Assembly (NCBI RefSeq): GCF_006716565.1
Contig: NZ_VFPG01000001.1
Location: forward strand, 5,084,001 to 5,148,000
Source: Nocardia bhagyanarayanae
GTDB lineage: Bacteria; Actinomycetota; Actinomycetes; Mycobacteriales; Mycobacteriaceae
Direction: 5' to 3'
DNA: 64,000 nt
The notes under the pieces are model-generated. The model saw only the letters and a program-made list of their open reading frames with translations. It did not search any database and was not told the DNA's origin. Positions 33,323 to 42,774 of this stretch are shown here, piece by piece (position 1 is the stretch's first letter; each line of letters opens with the position of its first letter). The translations under genes and the position numbers were made by a program.

Positions 33323-34384
33323 ATGCGGCGTGACCTGATGGGGGAACCTTCGCGCCGCGGCTTTCTGGCCGGCGGCGGCGCGCTCCTGGGTCTGGGTGGC
33401 GCGGCGGTGGCAGCGCGAGCGGGTCTGTCCGAGGCCGAACCGCGCACGGAACAGACCGGTCACGGCATGTATGGGGCGGCCTCCCACGGCGGCGGGGCCA
33501 ACGGACCCACCTTCCGCATCGGCTCGGTGGTCGACCACCACGCCAACGGATTCGATCCGACCGACATCCTGCGCGACTTCGACTACGGCACGATCACCAA
33601 GACCGGCGACGGTCGCACCCTGCGGGAATGGGAGATCGCCTCCACCGACAAGGAACTCGAGGTCGCGCCGGGCGTGAAGTTCCCGGCGTGGGTGTTCAAC
33701 GGCCGCATCCCGGGACCGACCCTGCGCTGCACCGAAGGCGACCTGCTGCGCATCACCTTCACCAACGGTTCACAACACCCGCACACCATGCATTTCCACG
33801 GCATCCATCCCGCGGAGATGGACGGCACCCCCGGCCTCGGCGCCGGACTCATCGCGCCCGGACAGACCGCGGTGTACGAATTCGACGCCATCCCCTTCGG
33901 GGTGCACCTCTACCACTGCCACGTCGGGCCGCTGGCCGAGCACGTCGCCCGCGGCATGTACGGGACGTTCATCGTCGACCCGCCACAGCCGCGTCCGGCC
34001 GCCGACGAGCTGATCATGGTGCAGCACGGCTACAACACCACCTTCGACGCCGAAGGCAACCAGCTCTACGCCGTCAACGGCATCCCGTTCCACTACATGC
34101 ACGAACCGGTGCGCGTGAAACGCGGTGAACTCGTGCGCATCTACCTGATCAACGTACTCGAGTACGACCCGATCAACAGCTTCCACATCCACGGCAACTT
34201 CTTCGACTACTACCCCACCGGCACCCGCCTGCAACCCGCCGACTACACCGACACCATCGTCCAGGGCCAAGGCCAACGTGGCATCTGCGAACTGCGGTTC
34301 CCCTACCCGGGGAAGTTCATGTTCCACGCGCACAAATCCGAGTTCGCCGAACTGGGGTGGATGGGATTCTTCGAGGTGACCTGA
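33323..34384 (+). CDS. Tat-exported two-domain multicopper oxidase
   Basis: 353 residues. Twin-arginine signal SRRGFLAGGGALLGLGG at the amino end. Two cupredoxin domains: the first has HPHTMHFHGIHPAEMD and FGVHLYHCHVGPLAEHVARG, the second NSFHIHGNFFDYYP and FPYPGKFMFHAHKSEFAELG. The His pattern gives type 1, 2 and 3 copper sites at domain interfaces of a trimer, as in two-domain laccases. It probably oxidises a metal ion or phenol outside the membrane. GGGAAAGG precedes GTG 33320/ATG 33323. The stop overlaps the next gene's ATG, so it is coupled to the ZIP permease. Confidence 0.87.
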   Translation: MRRDLMGEPSRRGFLAGGGALLGLGGAAVAARAGLSEAEPRTEQTGHGMYGAASHGGGANGPTFRIGSVVDHHANGFDPTDILRDFDYGTITKTGDGRTLREWEIASTDKELEVAPGVKFPAWVFNGRIPGPTLRCTEGDLLRITFTNGSQHPHTMHFHGIHPAEMDGTPGLGAGLIAPGQTAVYEFDAIPFGVHLYHCHVGPLAEHVARGMYGTFIVDPPQPRPAADELIMVQHGYNTTFDAEGNQLYAVNGIPFHYMHEPVRVKRGELVRIYLINVLEYDPINSFHIHGNFFDYYPTGTRLQPADYTDTIVQGQGQRGICELRFPYPGKFMFHAHKSEFAELGWMGFFEVT

Positions 34385-35604
34385 TGAGCGAGCGCACCGA
34401 AAATCCCGCACCGCAGAAGTCCCAGGCCCGCACCGGGTGGGTTTCGACCGTGGCGGTGGTTCTGCTGCTGGGGCTGGCGCTGGCGGCGCTGGCCGTGGTC
34501 GGCGGGCGTTCGTTGCCCGAGCGGATCGGTCCACCGGTGGAAGAGATCGCGGTCGAACAGGTTCGGATGTCGCCGGGCCGCATCGACCTCACCGTGCGCA
34601 ACGCCGGACCCGATCCGGTGCGGGTGGCGCAGGTGTTCGTCAACGACGCGTTCGTCGACGTCCGGGGCGGCGAGCAACCGATCGCACCGCGCCGCAGCAC
34701 CGTGCTCACCCTGGACTATCCCTGGCAGGAAGGCCAGCCGTATCTGGTCTCCATGCTGACCTCCACAGGACTCGTCATCGAACACGAGATCGCCGCCGCC
34801 GTCGAAACGCCCACCGGCGGGCGCGACCTGTTCGCGGTGATGGCACTGCTCGGCGCCTACGTGGGCATCATCCCGGTCGTGCTCGGCATGCTGCTGCTTC
34901 CCGTACTGCGGCGAATCGGCAAGGGCGCCATGTGTTTCCTGCTCGCGGTCACCGTCGGGCTGTTGTTGTTCCTCGCCGTCGACGCCGTGTTCGAAGGGCT
35001 CGAGCTCGGCGAGCGTTCCGGCGGCGCGTTCGGCGGGATCAGCCTGCTTGCACTCGGCGCGATTCTCGCCTTCCTCGCGCTCACCCTCGTCGACCGCTGG
35101 CTCCACCACCGCGCCCACGCCGCGGGCGAACGCGGCGGCACGCGGCTGGCGCTGATGATCGCCATCGGCATCGGACTGCACAACCTCGGCGAGGGCCTGG
35201 CCATCGGATCCGCCTACGCGCTGGGCCAACTCGCGCTCGGCGCGGCGCTGGTCATCGGGTTCGCGTTGCACAACACGACCGAAGGGTTGGCGATCGTCAG
35301 CCCGCTGCTGGCGTCGGCTCGGCCGGGGGTGCTACGGCTGCTCGGGCTCGGACTCATCGCGGGCGCACCGGCGATCGCGGGCGCGGTGCTCGGCGCGGGG
35401 GTCGACAACGCCGAGTTGTCGCTGTTCTTGCTGGGACTCGGGGTGGGGGCGATCGGACAGGTCGTCGTGCAGATCGCGCCCGCGTTGCGAGGCGGCGAGG
35501 AACGCGAGCCGGGGCCGGTGGCGGCGATGGACACGACCGCGGTGCTCGGCGTCGCGGTGGGGGTGGCGGTGATGTACGCGACGGGGTTGTTGGTGGTGGC
35601 CTGA
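34384..35604 (+). CDS. ZIP-family metal permease with extracytoplasmic domain
   Basis: 406 residues. One amino-terminal helix (VAVVLLLGLALAALAVVGG), then about 100 residues of beta-rich extracytoplasmic domain (RIDLTVRNAGPDPVRVAQVF), then eight helices of a ZIP transporter with the two metal motifs GLHNLGEGLAIGSAYALG and GFALHNTTEGLAI. ZIP proteins import Zn, Fe or Mn. Translationally coupled to the multicopper oxidase (TGATG overlap). The pairing suggests oxidation-linked metal import, with the ectodomain as a possible docking site. Metal not known. Confidence 0.85.
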   Translation: MSERTENPAPQKSQARTGWVSTVAVVLLLGLALAALAVVGGRSLPERIGPPVEEIAVEQVRMSPGRIDLTVRNAGPDPVRVAQVFVNDAFVDVRGGEQPIAPRRSTVLTLDYPWQEGQPYLVSMLTSTGLVIEHEIAAAVETPTGGRDLFAVMALLGAYVGIIPVVLGMLLLPVLRRIGKGAMCFLLAVTVGLLLFLAVDAVFEGLELGERSGGAFGGISLLALGAILAFLALTLVDRWLHHRAHAAGERGGTRLALMIAIGIGLHNLGEGLAIGSAYALGQLALGAALVIGFALHNTTEGLAIVSPLLASARPGVLRLLGLGLIAGAPAIAGAVLGAGVDNAELSLFLLGLGVGAIGQVVVQIAPALRGGEEREPGPVAAMDTTAVLGVAVGVAVMYATGLLVVA

Positions 35605-35649
35605 TCCAGGGCGTCGGTACTCGCCAGGGCAGCGTCGTCGGGTGTCGGT

Positions 35650-36663
35650 TCAGAGTGCGAAGGTCAGGCGGTCCGGGCTCAGGTAGTCGGTGGGGTCGTG
35701 CATCGTGCGCAGTTCCGGACGGCGGCCGGGAGCGAGGCGGGCGAGTTCGGCGCGCAGCGGGGCGTCGTAGGTGGCGGCGCTGGCCGTCAGGCCCGGCAGC
35801 CAATTGTCGTGGTGGGACGGGACGAACAGCGACGGGCCCAGCGCCTCGACGTACTTGCGCGGATCGCGCAGACCGTTGGTGATCTGGTTGTAGCCCTGCA
35901 CCGCGCCGATGTGCACATCCGTGGACGGCAATCCCGCCAGCACGTCGAACACCTCGGGCGCCTTCTCCGTGAGCGGACCCGCGGAATCGTGCCAAGTGAG
36001 CGTGAAACCGGGGATCCGGAATTGGTAGAGCAGCACACCGCCCTCCGGATCCAGCAGGCGCGGCAACGTCTGGCGCAGATCGGTGAGCGTCGGACGGTGG
36101 CGCAGGATCGGTCCCGGCTCCGGACGCGGGAAGAAGCGCCGTGCCTCGTCGGCCGGGTCCTCAGGGGTTCGCGCCGAATGCAAGTGCCGCACCGCGGTGA
36201 CCGCGACGGCGCCGACAGTGACCTCGTGGCGCTGCCCGATGGGCGTGTGCGCGTCACCGAGCGCCTCCGTCGGGAACGTGGATTCGGGGACCTGGGCGCG
36301 GATGGCGGCGCAGTGCTCGGCCGTGCCGTAGACCGTCGCGCCGCCGGCCTCGGCGATCGCGCCCGCGTCACCGGCGTGGTCGAAATGGCCGTGCCCGATG
36401 AAGATCGCCGTCGGCCGCAGGTCCGCCAGTTCCTGCGGTGTCGCGGGTACATAACCCGAACTGGTCACCCGGGGCACCCACGCGTCGAGCAGGAACACCG
36501 AACCGCCGAGCGCGAGCGCGTAAGTCGTGCAACCGACCCACGACAGCACCACGCGATCGCCGCGCACCGCGCCCGTCTCGGGATCGGCCGCATCGCCGAA
36601 GAAACGCCGACGCGCCGCCACTGTCCGCGCGTCCCCCGCGTCGCCCACCGGTTCCAACCGCAT
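35650..36663 (-). CDS. metallo-beta-lactamase-fold hydrolase
   Basis: 337 residues. The zinc motif HGHFDHAGD is at about residues 89-97, a second His at VRHLHSAR, and LFVPSHHDNWLPG near the carboxy end. The long form with an insertion between strands resembles UlaG/RomA-like members. ATG 36663 chosen; ATG 36723 would add 20 residues without homology. Ends 45 bases from the ZIP gene in convergent orientation. Substrate unknown. Confidence 0.82.
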   Translation of the reverse strand: MRLEPVGDAGDARTVAARRRFFGDAADPETGAVRGDRVVLSWVGCTTYALALGGSVFLLDAWVPRVTSSGYVPATPQELADLRPTAIFIGHGHFDHAGDAGAIAEAGGATVYGTAEHCAAIRAQVPESTFPTEALGDAHTPIGQRHEVTVGAVAVTAVRHLHSARTPEDPADEARRFFPRPEPGPILRHRPTLTDLRQTLPRLLDPEGGVLLYQFRIPGFTLTWHDSAGPLTEKAPEVFDVLAGLPSTDVHIGAVQGYNQITNGLRDPRKYVEALGPSLFVPSHHDNWLPGLTASAATYDAPLRAELARLAPGRRPELRTMHDPTDYLSPDRLTFAL

Positions 36664-36907
36664 CGGCCGACCCCATGCCCCGCGGAAACCAGCGATCAGC
36701 GAACCAGGATGCAGATTGCACATCCGTGCACCAGATCACGGAACCCGGCATCTGGCAACCCCTCGGGTCCGCCCAGAACCCTGCGGGAAGCGCCGCGTCC
36801 GGGAACGCGGCGGGCCTAGCGTGAGGCCATGGCCGAAGCGGCGAGACCCGCTGCGACACTGTGGTACCGACCCATCCAGGCGGTGCGAGCACCAGCTGCG
36901 CGCAGTC

Positions 36908-38146
36908 CTACAGCTCGACGCCGAGCAGCGCGTCGACGGCCGTCTTGACCAAGCCCGGCGCCGCGGTGTCGGGGCCACCGTATTCGAGCGCCTGAGAGAC
37001 CCAGTTGTCCACGGCGGCAAGGGCTTTGGGGGTGTCGAGGTCGTCGGCCAAATGCTGGCGCAGGCGGGCGATCGTGTCGTCGGCGACGGGGCCGGAAGCC
37101 AGGGCGGTGGCGCTGCGCCAGCGGGCCAGGCGCGCCTGGGCGTCGGTGAGGACCGCGTCGGTCCACATGCGGTCCTGCCGGTAGTGTCCGGCGAACAGAC
37201 CCAGTCGGATGGCGGCCGGGTCGACACCGGAGTTGCGCAGCTTGGAGACCAGCACCAGGTTGCCCTTGGACTTCGACATCTTCTCGCCGTCCAGGCCGAT
37301 CAGCCCGGCGTGCACGTAGTGGCGGGCGAAACGGCGGCCCGCGATCAGCGACTCGGCATGCGCGGCGGAGTACTCGTGGTGCGGGTAGATCAGGTCACTG
37401 CCGCCGCCCTGGATGTCGAACTCCGGGCCGAGGCGGTTGAGCGCGATCGCCGAACACTCGATGTGCCAGCCCGGCCGGCCCGCACCGAACGGGGCGGGCC
37501 AGGACGGCTCGCCGGGACGGGCGGCGCGCCACAGCAGCGCGTCGATGGTGTCGCGTTTGCCGGGGCGGTCCGGATCGCCGCCGCGTTCGGCGAACAGCCG
37601 GTCCATGGTCGCGCGGTCGTAGCCGGACTCGTAGCCGAACTGTTCGTTGGCGTCCGCGCGGAAGTAGATGTCGGGGTACTCCGCGTCGTCGACGACGTAC
37701 GCGGCGCCCGAGGCGAGCAATTTCTGGACGAACTCGACGACCTCGTCCACCGACTCGATGGCGCCCACGTACTCGCGCGGCGGCACGATGCGCAGCGCCT
37801 GCATGTCCGAGCGGAACAGTTCGATCTCGCGGGTACCGAGATCGCGCCAGTCCACGCCGTCGCGGGCGGCGCGCTCGAACAGCGGATCGTCGACGTCGGT
37901 GACGTTCTGCACGTAGTGCACGTCGTGGCCCGCGTCGCGCCACAGCCGGTTGACCAAGTCGAAGGTCAGGTAGGTGGCGGCGTGTCCGAGGTGGGTGGCG
38001 TCGTAGGGGGTGATCCCGCAGACGTACATGGTGGCGGTGGCGCCGGGGGTGACCGGCCGCACCCGCGCGTCGGCGGTGTCGTACAACCGCAACGGCGGCC
38101 CTGCTCCGGGGACGGTCGGTAGGGCGGTATCGGACCAGGACTGCAT
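36908..38146 (-). CDS. mshC: cysteine:GlcN-Ins ligase of mycothiol synthesis
   Basis: 412 residues, the family length. It is a cysteinyl-tRNA-synthetase-like class I fold: the HIGH-type motif THLGHAATY, zinc-binding and cysteine-site residues around [10 protein letters not shown] and [10 protein letters not shown], and the KMSKS loop in [13 protein letters not shown]. It joins cysteine to glucosaminyl-inositol with ATP, the third enzymatic step of mycothiol formation. Lies in the conserved mshC-uppP block. Mycothiol is confined to actinobacteria, which fixes the phylum. Confidence 0.95.
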   Translation of the reverse strand: MQSWSDTALPTVPGAGPPLRLYDTADARVRPVTPGATATMYVCGITPYDATHLGHAATYLTFDLVNRLWRDAGHDVHYVQNVTDVDDPLFERAARDGVDWRDLGTREIELFRSDMQALRIVPPREYVGAIESVDEVVEFVQKLLASGAAYVVDDAEYPDIYFRADANEQFGYESGYDRATMDRLFAERGGDPDRPGKRDTIDALLWRAARPGEPSWPAPFGAGRPGWHIECSAIALNRLGPEFDIQGGGSDLIYPHHEYSAAHAESLIAGRRFARHYVHAGLIGLDGEKMSKSKGNLVLVSKLRNSGVDPAAIRLGLFAGHYRQDRMWTDAVLTDAQARLARWRSATALASGPVADDTIARLRQHLADDLDTPKALAAVDNWVSQALEYGGPDTAAPGLVKTAVDALLGVEL

Positions 38147-38414
38147 GATTCGAGGGTAAAGGTGTGGCCGAGTTCATCGCCGCTCGCCCCGGCTGCGTGG
38201 GCACTTCGAGCGCCACCGGACCCTGGCGGGACCAGCCAAAACGAGACCCCTGCCGAAAGTCAATGATCTCGCTCTCGTGGAAGTGAACATCCGACGAATC
38301 GCGTCGGCTCCGGTTCCTCCCAGCAAACTTCAGCGAGGCAAGCGATTGGCCGCCCGAGGCGCTCCGACCAGCGGCCCTCGAGCGGCCAGCTCGTTACCGC
38401 GACCTCCGGGCGAC

Positions 38415-39404
38415 CTACAGCACTGCGCTGCCACGCCCGTCCACCCGCGTCGCCGCGGCGCCGAAGACGAACGGATGCGGTTCGGACTCGGCGATGAAGT
38501 CGGCGGGGAACCCGCGCGCGAACGGCGCGGCGGCTTCCAACCGGTGCACCGCGTCCTTGGGCAACGTCAGCTCGGCGGCGGCGAGATTCTCGGTGAGTTG
38601 CTCGACGCTGCTCGCGCCGACCAGCGGCAGCACCGCGCGCGACTTGTGCCTGGTCCACGCCAGCGCCACCTGCGCGGGCCGCGCGCCGAGCTCGGCGGCC
38701 ACCTGGGCGACCGCGTCGGCGGCGGCACGCTCGCGTTCGGTGAGCGCGGCAGGGTCGACGCGTCTACCGGTCGCGCCGGACAGTTTGCCCGCGGCCAGCG
38801 GCGCCCACACGGTGACGCTCATCCCGAACGCCTCCGCCATCGGCAGCAGTTCCCGTTCGATATCGCGCTCGAGCAGGTTGTAGGGCACCTGGAGCCCCGC
38901 GAACGGCGTGCGATCCCGCCACTGCGCGAGCGTGTTGGCGCGGGCGACGACCCAAGCGGGCGCGTCCGAGATTCCGAGGTAGCGCACCTTGCCCGCGGTC
39001 ACCGCGTCGTCGAGGGCGCGCACGGTTTCCTCCAGCGGGGTGTGCCTGTCCCACACGTGCACCCAGAAGATGTCGACGTAGTCGGTGCGCAACCGCCGCA
39101 GGCTGCGCTCCAGCGAGAGCATCAGGTTCTTGCGGTGGTTGCCCGCGCCGTTCACGTCGTCGCGGTCGCGGCTGAGGGTGTACTTGGTGCCGAGCACGAA
39201 ACGGTCGCGTCGTTTGTCGAGAATCTCGCCGAGGATGTCCTCGCTGTCGCCGTACGCGGAGGCCGTGTCGAGCGCGTTGCCGCCCGCGTCGGCAAACGCG
39301 TCGACGATGTCACGCGCCCGCGCCGGTTCGTCGAAAAGCATTGTGCCGAGGATGATTTCGGAGACACGAAGGCCGGTGTTGCCGAACAGTCGATAGCGAA
39401 GCAT
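38415..39404 (-). CDS. aldo/keto reductase
   Basis: 329-residue TIM-barrel NADPH oxidoreductase. Catalytic Asp/Tyr in LDTASAYGDSEDILG, Lys in LGTKYTLSRDR, His in IFWVHVWDRHTPLEE. Family-length and intact. It reduces aldehydes or ketones; substrate unknown. Lies in the mshC block but on its own transcript, 268 bases upstream of mshC with no other gene between. That gap holds nothing I can identify. Confidence 0.9.
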   Translation of the reverse strand: MLRYRLFGNTGLRVSEIILGTMLFDEPARARDIVDAFADAGGNALDTASAYGDSEDILGEILDKRRDRFVLGTKYTLSRDRDDVNGAGNHRKNLMLSLERSLRRLRTDYVDIFWVHVWDRHTPLEETVRALDDAVTAGKVRYLGISDAPAWVVARANTLAQWRDRTPFAGLQVPYNLLERDIERELLPMAEAFGMSVTVWAPLAAGKLSGATGRRVDPAALTERERAAADAVAQVAAELGARPAQVALAWTRHKSRAVLPLVGASSVEQLTENLAAAELTLPKDAVHRLEAAAPFARGFPADFIAESEPHPFVFGAAATRVDGRGSAVL

Positions 39405-39504
39405 GGGACGAGTCTCGCGCGGTCGGCGCGCGGTAGGGAGGCCCCGGCACGGTCACCCTCGCGAACCGCCGAACTTGTCGGCGCCGACCGCTACCGTGGC
39501 CGGG

Positions 39505-40371
39505 GTGACGGTACTCGGCGCCATCGCGCTGCCCCAGCTCCCGCCCGAACGGCTGCCCGAGATCGCCGAGGCCGCCGAACAGAGCGGCCTGGCCGAATTG
39601 TGGCTCTGGGAGGACTGTTTCTGGGCCGCGGGCAGCGCGTGCGCGGCCACCGTGCTCGCCAACACCGAACGACTACGTGTCGGAATCGGGGTGCTGCCGG
39701 TGCCGCTGCGCAACGTGGCGCTCACCGCGATGGAGCTCGCGGCGGTGCTGCGGATGCACCCAGGCCGGTTGATCCCCGGCATCGGGCACGGCGTGCAGGA
39801 CTGGATGGGGCAGGTCGGCGCCCGCGTCGACTCCCCGCTGACCCTCCTGCGCGAACAGCTCACCGCTCTGCGCGCCTTGCTGCACGGCGAAACGGTCGAC
39901 GCGTCGGGCGCCTACGTCCACCTGGATCGAGTCGCGCTGGACTGGCCGCCGCACACGCCCCCGTCGCTCGCCGCGGGCGCGAGCGGGCCGCGAACCCTAC
40001 GGCTGTCCGGCGAGCTGGCCGACGCCACCGTCCTCACCAGCGCCACCACGCCCGACGGCATCCGCGCCGCCCGCGAACTCATCGACGAAGGGCGCGCGAA
40101 AGCCGGACGCACCGAACCGCACCGCGTGATCGTCTACCTGCTCGCCGCCACCGGACGCGACGCGGCCGAACGCCTCGCCGCCACCCGTCGACGCACCGGT
40201 CTGCCCGACGCCGTCGGAGTCGCGGGCGACGCTCAGGCCATCGCCGACGCGGTCCACCGATGGTCGGCGGCGGGCGCCGACACCGTCGTCCTGGAACCCA
40301 CACCGGACGAGCCGGATCCGCTGGCCTTCGTCCGCTTCGCGGGCGAACAGGTGCGCCCGCTGGTCGAGTGA
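39505..40371 (+). CDS. LLM-class F420-dependent oxidoreductase
   Basis: 288 residues, luciferase-like TIM barrel. Amino end VLGAIALPQLPPERLPEIAE, then ELWLWEDCFWAAG, RLRVGIGVLPVPLRNVALTA and GRLIPGIGHGVQDWMGQVG. The last motif is common in F420-type reductases of mycobacteria. GTG 39505 chosen because homology begins there; the frame extends further but is not conserved. Divergent from the aldo/keto reductase and convergent with the SCO1664 gene. Confidence 0.85.
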   Translation: MTVLGAIALPQLPPERLPEIAEAAEQSGLAELWLWEDCFWAAGSACAATVLANTERLRVGIGVLPVPLRNVALTAMELAAVLRMHPGRLIPGIGHGVQDWMGQVGARVDSPLTLLREQLTALRALLHGETVDASGAYVHLDRVALDWPPHTPPSLAAGASGPRTLRLSGELADATVLTSATTPDGIRAARELIDEGRAKAGRTEPHRVIVYLLAATGRDAAERLAATRRRTGLPDAVGVAGDAQAIADAVHRWSAAGADTVVLEPTPDEPDPLAFVRFAGEQVRPLVE

Positions 40372-40427
40372 AACCCGCATCCGCCGCGATCGATGCCGCG
40401 ACCGCATCTCGGCGCTGGAAACCGAGC

Positions 40428-41237
40428 TCAGAACGCCGGCCACGGAATCGGCCGCGACGTCCGCGGCACCGGCATCACCGGCTGATCCAGCAACTCCTTG
40501 GTCCGGCCCGCGAGCGCATCGATCTCCGCGTCGGTGATGTGCGCGGCGAGCGCGTCGGCGAGCTCGCCGGGAAGGGCGGCCGCGAAGGCCGCGATGTCGG
40601 CGACCAGGTCGTCGCCGATCGGCCGACCGGCCCAACCCCACAGCACCGTGCGCAACTTGTGCTCACTGTGCAGGCAGATACCGTGGTCGACGCCGTACAC
40701 CTGACCGTCGACGCCTTCCAGCGCGTGTCCGCCCTTACGGTCGGCGTTGTTGAGCAGGACGTCGAGCACCGCCATGCGCCGCAGACGCGGGTCGTCGGCG
40801 TGAATGAGGGAGACCTCGTTGCCCTCACCGTCCAGCGCGCGCAGCACCTCGCAGAAACCGTCGGGCACCGCGCCCGGCGGGCACAGGTCGACCAAGTCCA
40901 GGCGATTGCCGCGTTCGGTGTGGTTGTCGATCGCGTCCACCCAGCGCTGCACCATGCCGGGACCGTACGGACCCTCGCGCAGAATCGTTTCCGGGATGAC
41001 GCCCCAGCCGAGGGCGTCGGAGATCAGATACGACGCCACCTCGCGCCCGGCGAGGGTGCCGTCGGGGAAATCCCACAGCGGCCGCTCCCCGCGCACCGGC
41101 TTGTACACCACGCGCAGTGGTCTACCATCGACCTCCGAGTCGACCACATCGCAGACCAGCGTCACATTGCTCGCGGTGCGTATCCGCCCGATCACACTCA
41201 GCTCACCGCTGGCGAACCCTTCGTCGACCCGCGCCAC
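40428..41237 (-). CDS. SCO1664-family protein (kinase-like fold)
   Basis: 269 residues of a family confined to actinobacteria. The sequence has PI3/PI4-kinase-like features: LRVVYKPVRGERPLWDFPDG as phosphate and Lys region, and MAVLDVLLNNADRKGGHALE with GVDHGICLH as catalytic and metal loops. It is part of a conserved trio with DUF3090 and a histidine phosphatase. The substrate is unknown. Only 1 base separates it from the DUF3090 stop, so they form one transcript. Matches Rv2133c in position as I recall. Confidence 0.85.
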   Translation of the reverse strand: MARVDEGFASGELSVIGRIRTASNVTLVCDVVDSEVDGRPLRVVYKPVRGERPLWDFPDGTLAGREVASYLISDALGWGVIPETILREGPYGPGMVQRWVDAIDNHTERGNRLDLVDLCPPGAVPDGFCEVLRALDGEGNEVSLIHADDPRLRRMAVLDVLLNNADRKGGHALEGVDGQVYGVDHGICLHSEHKLRTVLWGWAGRPIGDDLVADIAAFAAALPGELADALAAHITDAEIDALAGRTKELLDQPVMPVPRTSRPIPWPAF

Positions 41238-41238
41238 A

Positions 41239-41823
41239 TCACTCCTCTAGCTCGGCCGCGCCGAAGATGTCCCCGCGCTTGTAGCCGTTGGTTCGCACAC
41301 ACATGTGCCCGCGCGAGGAGAGCGGCTCCCCGCACAGCGGGCACGGCGGGCGGCCCGCCGCGATCACGCGCGCCGAACGCAACGCGAACTCGCGGGCCTG
41401 GATCGGTGTCAGGAACACCCGGACCGCGTCGGGACCCTCCTCGGTGTCGTCGAGCACGACGGACTCGTCCACCTCGGTCTCGGTGATGGCGAGCAACTCG
41501 ACAACGACGGCGCCGGCGTCGGCGTCCCAGCCCAGACCCATGGTGCCGACCCGGAATTCGGCGTCGATCGGTGTCACGAGCGGATCGGTGTCGGTCACGT
41601 CGTCGGCCTGCGGCGGCACCTGGGCGCCGAAGCGGCGCGCCACCTCGTCCAGCAGCAGACCCATGCGGTCGGCGAGCACCTTCACCTGCTGCTTCTCCAA
41701 CAGCACGCTCACAACGCGCGGCTGCTGCACCGCCTGCAGGTAGAAGGCGCGATCGCCCGGCTCACCGACGGTCCCGGCGACGAAACGATCGGGGGTGCGA
41801 AATACATGGATTGCTCGTGCCAT
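41239..41823 (-). CDS. DUF3090 zinc-ribbon protein
   Basis: 194 residues. Amino end ARAIHVFRTPDRFVAGTVGE, middle strand region VVELLAITE, and a carboxy-terminal zinc site CPLCGEPL with HMCVRTNGYKRGD. Conserved in actinobacteria next to the SCO1664-family kinase-like protein; function unknown. ATG 41823 has AGGAGG 5 bases upstream; GTG 41829 overlaps that site and was not used. Middle gene of the phosphatase-DUF3090-SCO1664 unit. Confidence 0.87.
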   Translation of the reverse strand: MARAIHVFRTPDRFVAGTVGEPGDRAFYLQAVQQPRVVSVLLEKQQVKVLADRMGLLLDEVARRFGAQVPPQADDVTDTDPLVTPIDAEFRVGTMGLGWDADAGAVVVELLAITETEVDESVVLDDTEEGPDAVRVFLTPIQAREFALRSARVIAAGRPPCPLCGEPLSSRGHMCVRTNGYKRGDIFGAAELEE

Positions 41824-41912
41824 CTGCACCTCCTGATGCGTGACCCTGATCGACTACCCGCGGCGCCCGGACTCCCGAAACACCATCTACTCGTTTACAA
41901 GGAATCTCGAGG

Positions 41913-42653
41913 CTACGCATTCCCATTATCCGCACTAGCAGTACCACCTAGCTCGCCGCCGGGAACGGGTCCGGACGTATCGGGGCGATCCGGCTCCGCG
42001 TCGCTGTCGCGCGGTCGCGGTCTGATCGCCTCCAATGTGCTGAGGTCCGAACCGGTGTCGTTGAGCCGCCACACGTAGGGGGCGTGCGGGGTGTAGCGGA
42101 CGACGCTGATCGACGCCGGTTCCACCACGATTCGCTGGAAGCCGTCCAGGTGGATGCCGAGCGCGTCGGCGAGCACGGACTTGATCACGTCACCGTGCGT
42201 GCACGCCACCCACAGCACGTCCTGGCCGTGCCGCTCGGCGAAGACGCGATCGTGCTCGCGGATCGCGGCGACCGCGCGGTGCTGCACCTGGGCGAGTCCT
42301 TCGCCGCCGGGGAACACCGCGCCGGAGGCATGCCGCTGCACGACCTTCCACAGCGGTTCGGTGAGCAGCTCGGCGATCGGCCTGCCGGTCCATTCGCCAT
42401 AGTCGACCTCGATGAGCTGGTCGTCGTACTCCGGTTCCAGCCCGAGCTTGTCGGCGAGCGGGCCGACCGTGCGCTGGCAGCGCAGCAGCGGCGAGTGCAC
42501 GATGTGCTGAATCGGCAGCCCGCCCAGTCGTTCGGCGACCGCGCGCGCCTGATCGGCGCCGTGTTCGGTGAGATCGACTCCGGCGCTGCGGCCGGCGAGA
42601 GTGCGGGCGGTGTTCGAGGTCGACACGCCGTGCCGCAGCAGGATCACCGTCAT
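41913..42653 (-). CDS. histidine phosphatase family protein (MSMEG_4193 type)
   Basis: 246 residues. The phosphohistidine motif is LLRHGVST at the amino end, with SPLLRCQRT, GEWTGRPIAEL, and the second catalytic His in VACTHGDVIKSV. It removes phosphate from a small molecule or protein; the substrate is unknown. A disordered acidic tail (PRPRDSDAEPDRPDTSGP) is unusual. First gene of the trio with DUF3090 and SCO1664. Preceded by two 45-base direct repeats and uppP. Confidence 0.87.
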   Translation of the reverse strand: MTVILLRHGVSTSNTARTLAGRSAGVDLTEHGADQARAVAERLGGLPIQHIVHSPLLRCQRTVGPLADKLGLEPEYDDQLIEVDYGEWTGRPIAELLTEPLWKVVQRHASGAVFPGGEGLAQVQHRAVAAIREHDRVFAERHGQDVLWVACTHGDVIKSVLADALGIHLDGFQRIVVEPASISVVRYTPHAPYVWRLNDTGSDLSTLEAIRPRPRDSDAEPDRPDTSGPVPGGELGGTASADNGNA

Positions 42654-42660
42654 GCGGCCA

Positions 42661-42705
42661 GCCTAATGGGCGCAGCCGGACGGAGTCCGTCCATGAACCC
42701 GCGCA
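42661..42705. repeat. 45-base repeat, copy 1
   Basis: One of two imperfect direct copies 69 bases apart. It contains a stem GGACGG-AGT-CCGTCC, flanked by GCCTAATGGGCGCAGCC and CATGAACCCGCGCA. Located between the histidine phosphatase start and uppP stop. Confidence 0.6.
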
Positions 42706-42729
42706 CGGCCGGAGCGAAGGCGGAGGTAC

Positions 42730-42774
42730 GCCTAATCGGCACAGCCGGACGAAGTCCGTCCGAAAACCCGCGCA
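42730..42774. repeat. 45-base repeat, copy 2
   Basis: Second copy, about 38 of 45 positions identical, directly abutting the uppP stop. The stem is reduced to GGAC-GAA-GTCC. On the minus strand both copies could encode the phrase RGF-x-DGLRPA-x-PIR, but they have no gene context. Confidence 0.6.

Noticed and set aside
38277..41486. Plus-strand open frame of more than 1000 codons
   Set aside because: It runs antisense or out of frame across three genes with clear family motifs (aldo/keto reductase, F420-type enzyme, SCO1664 protein); no family pattern of its own.
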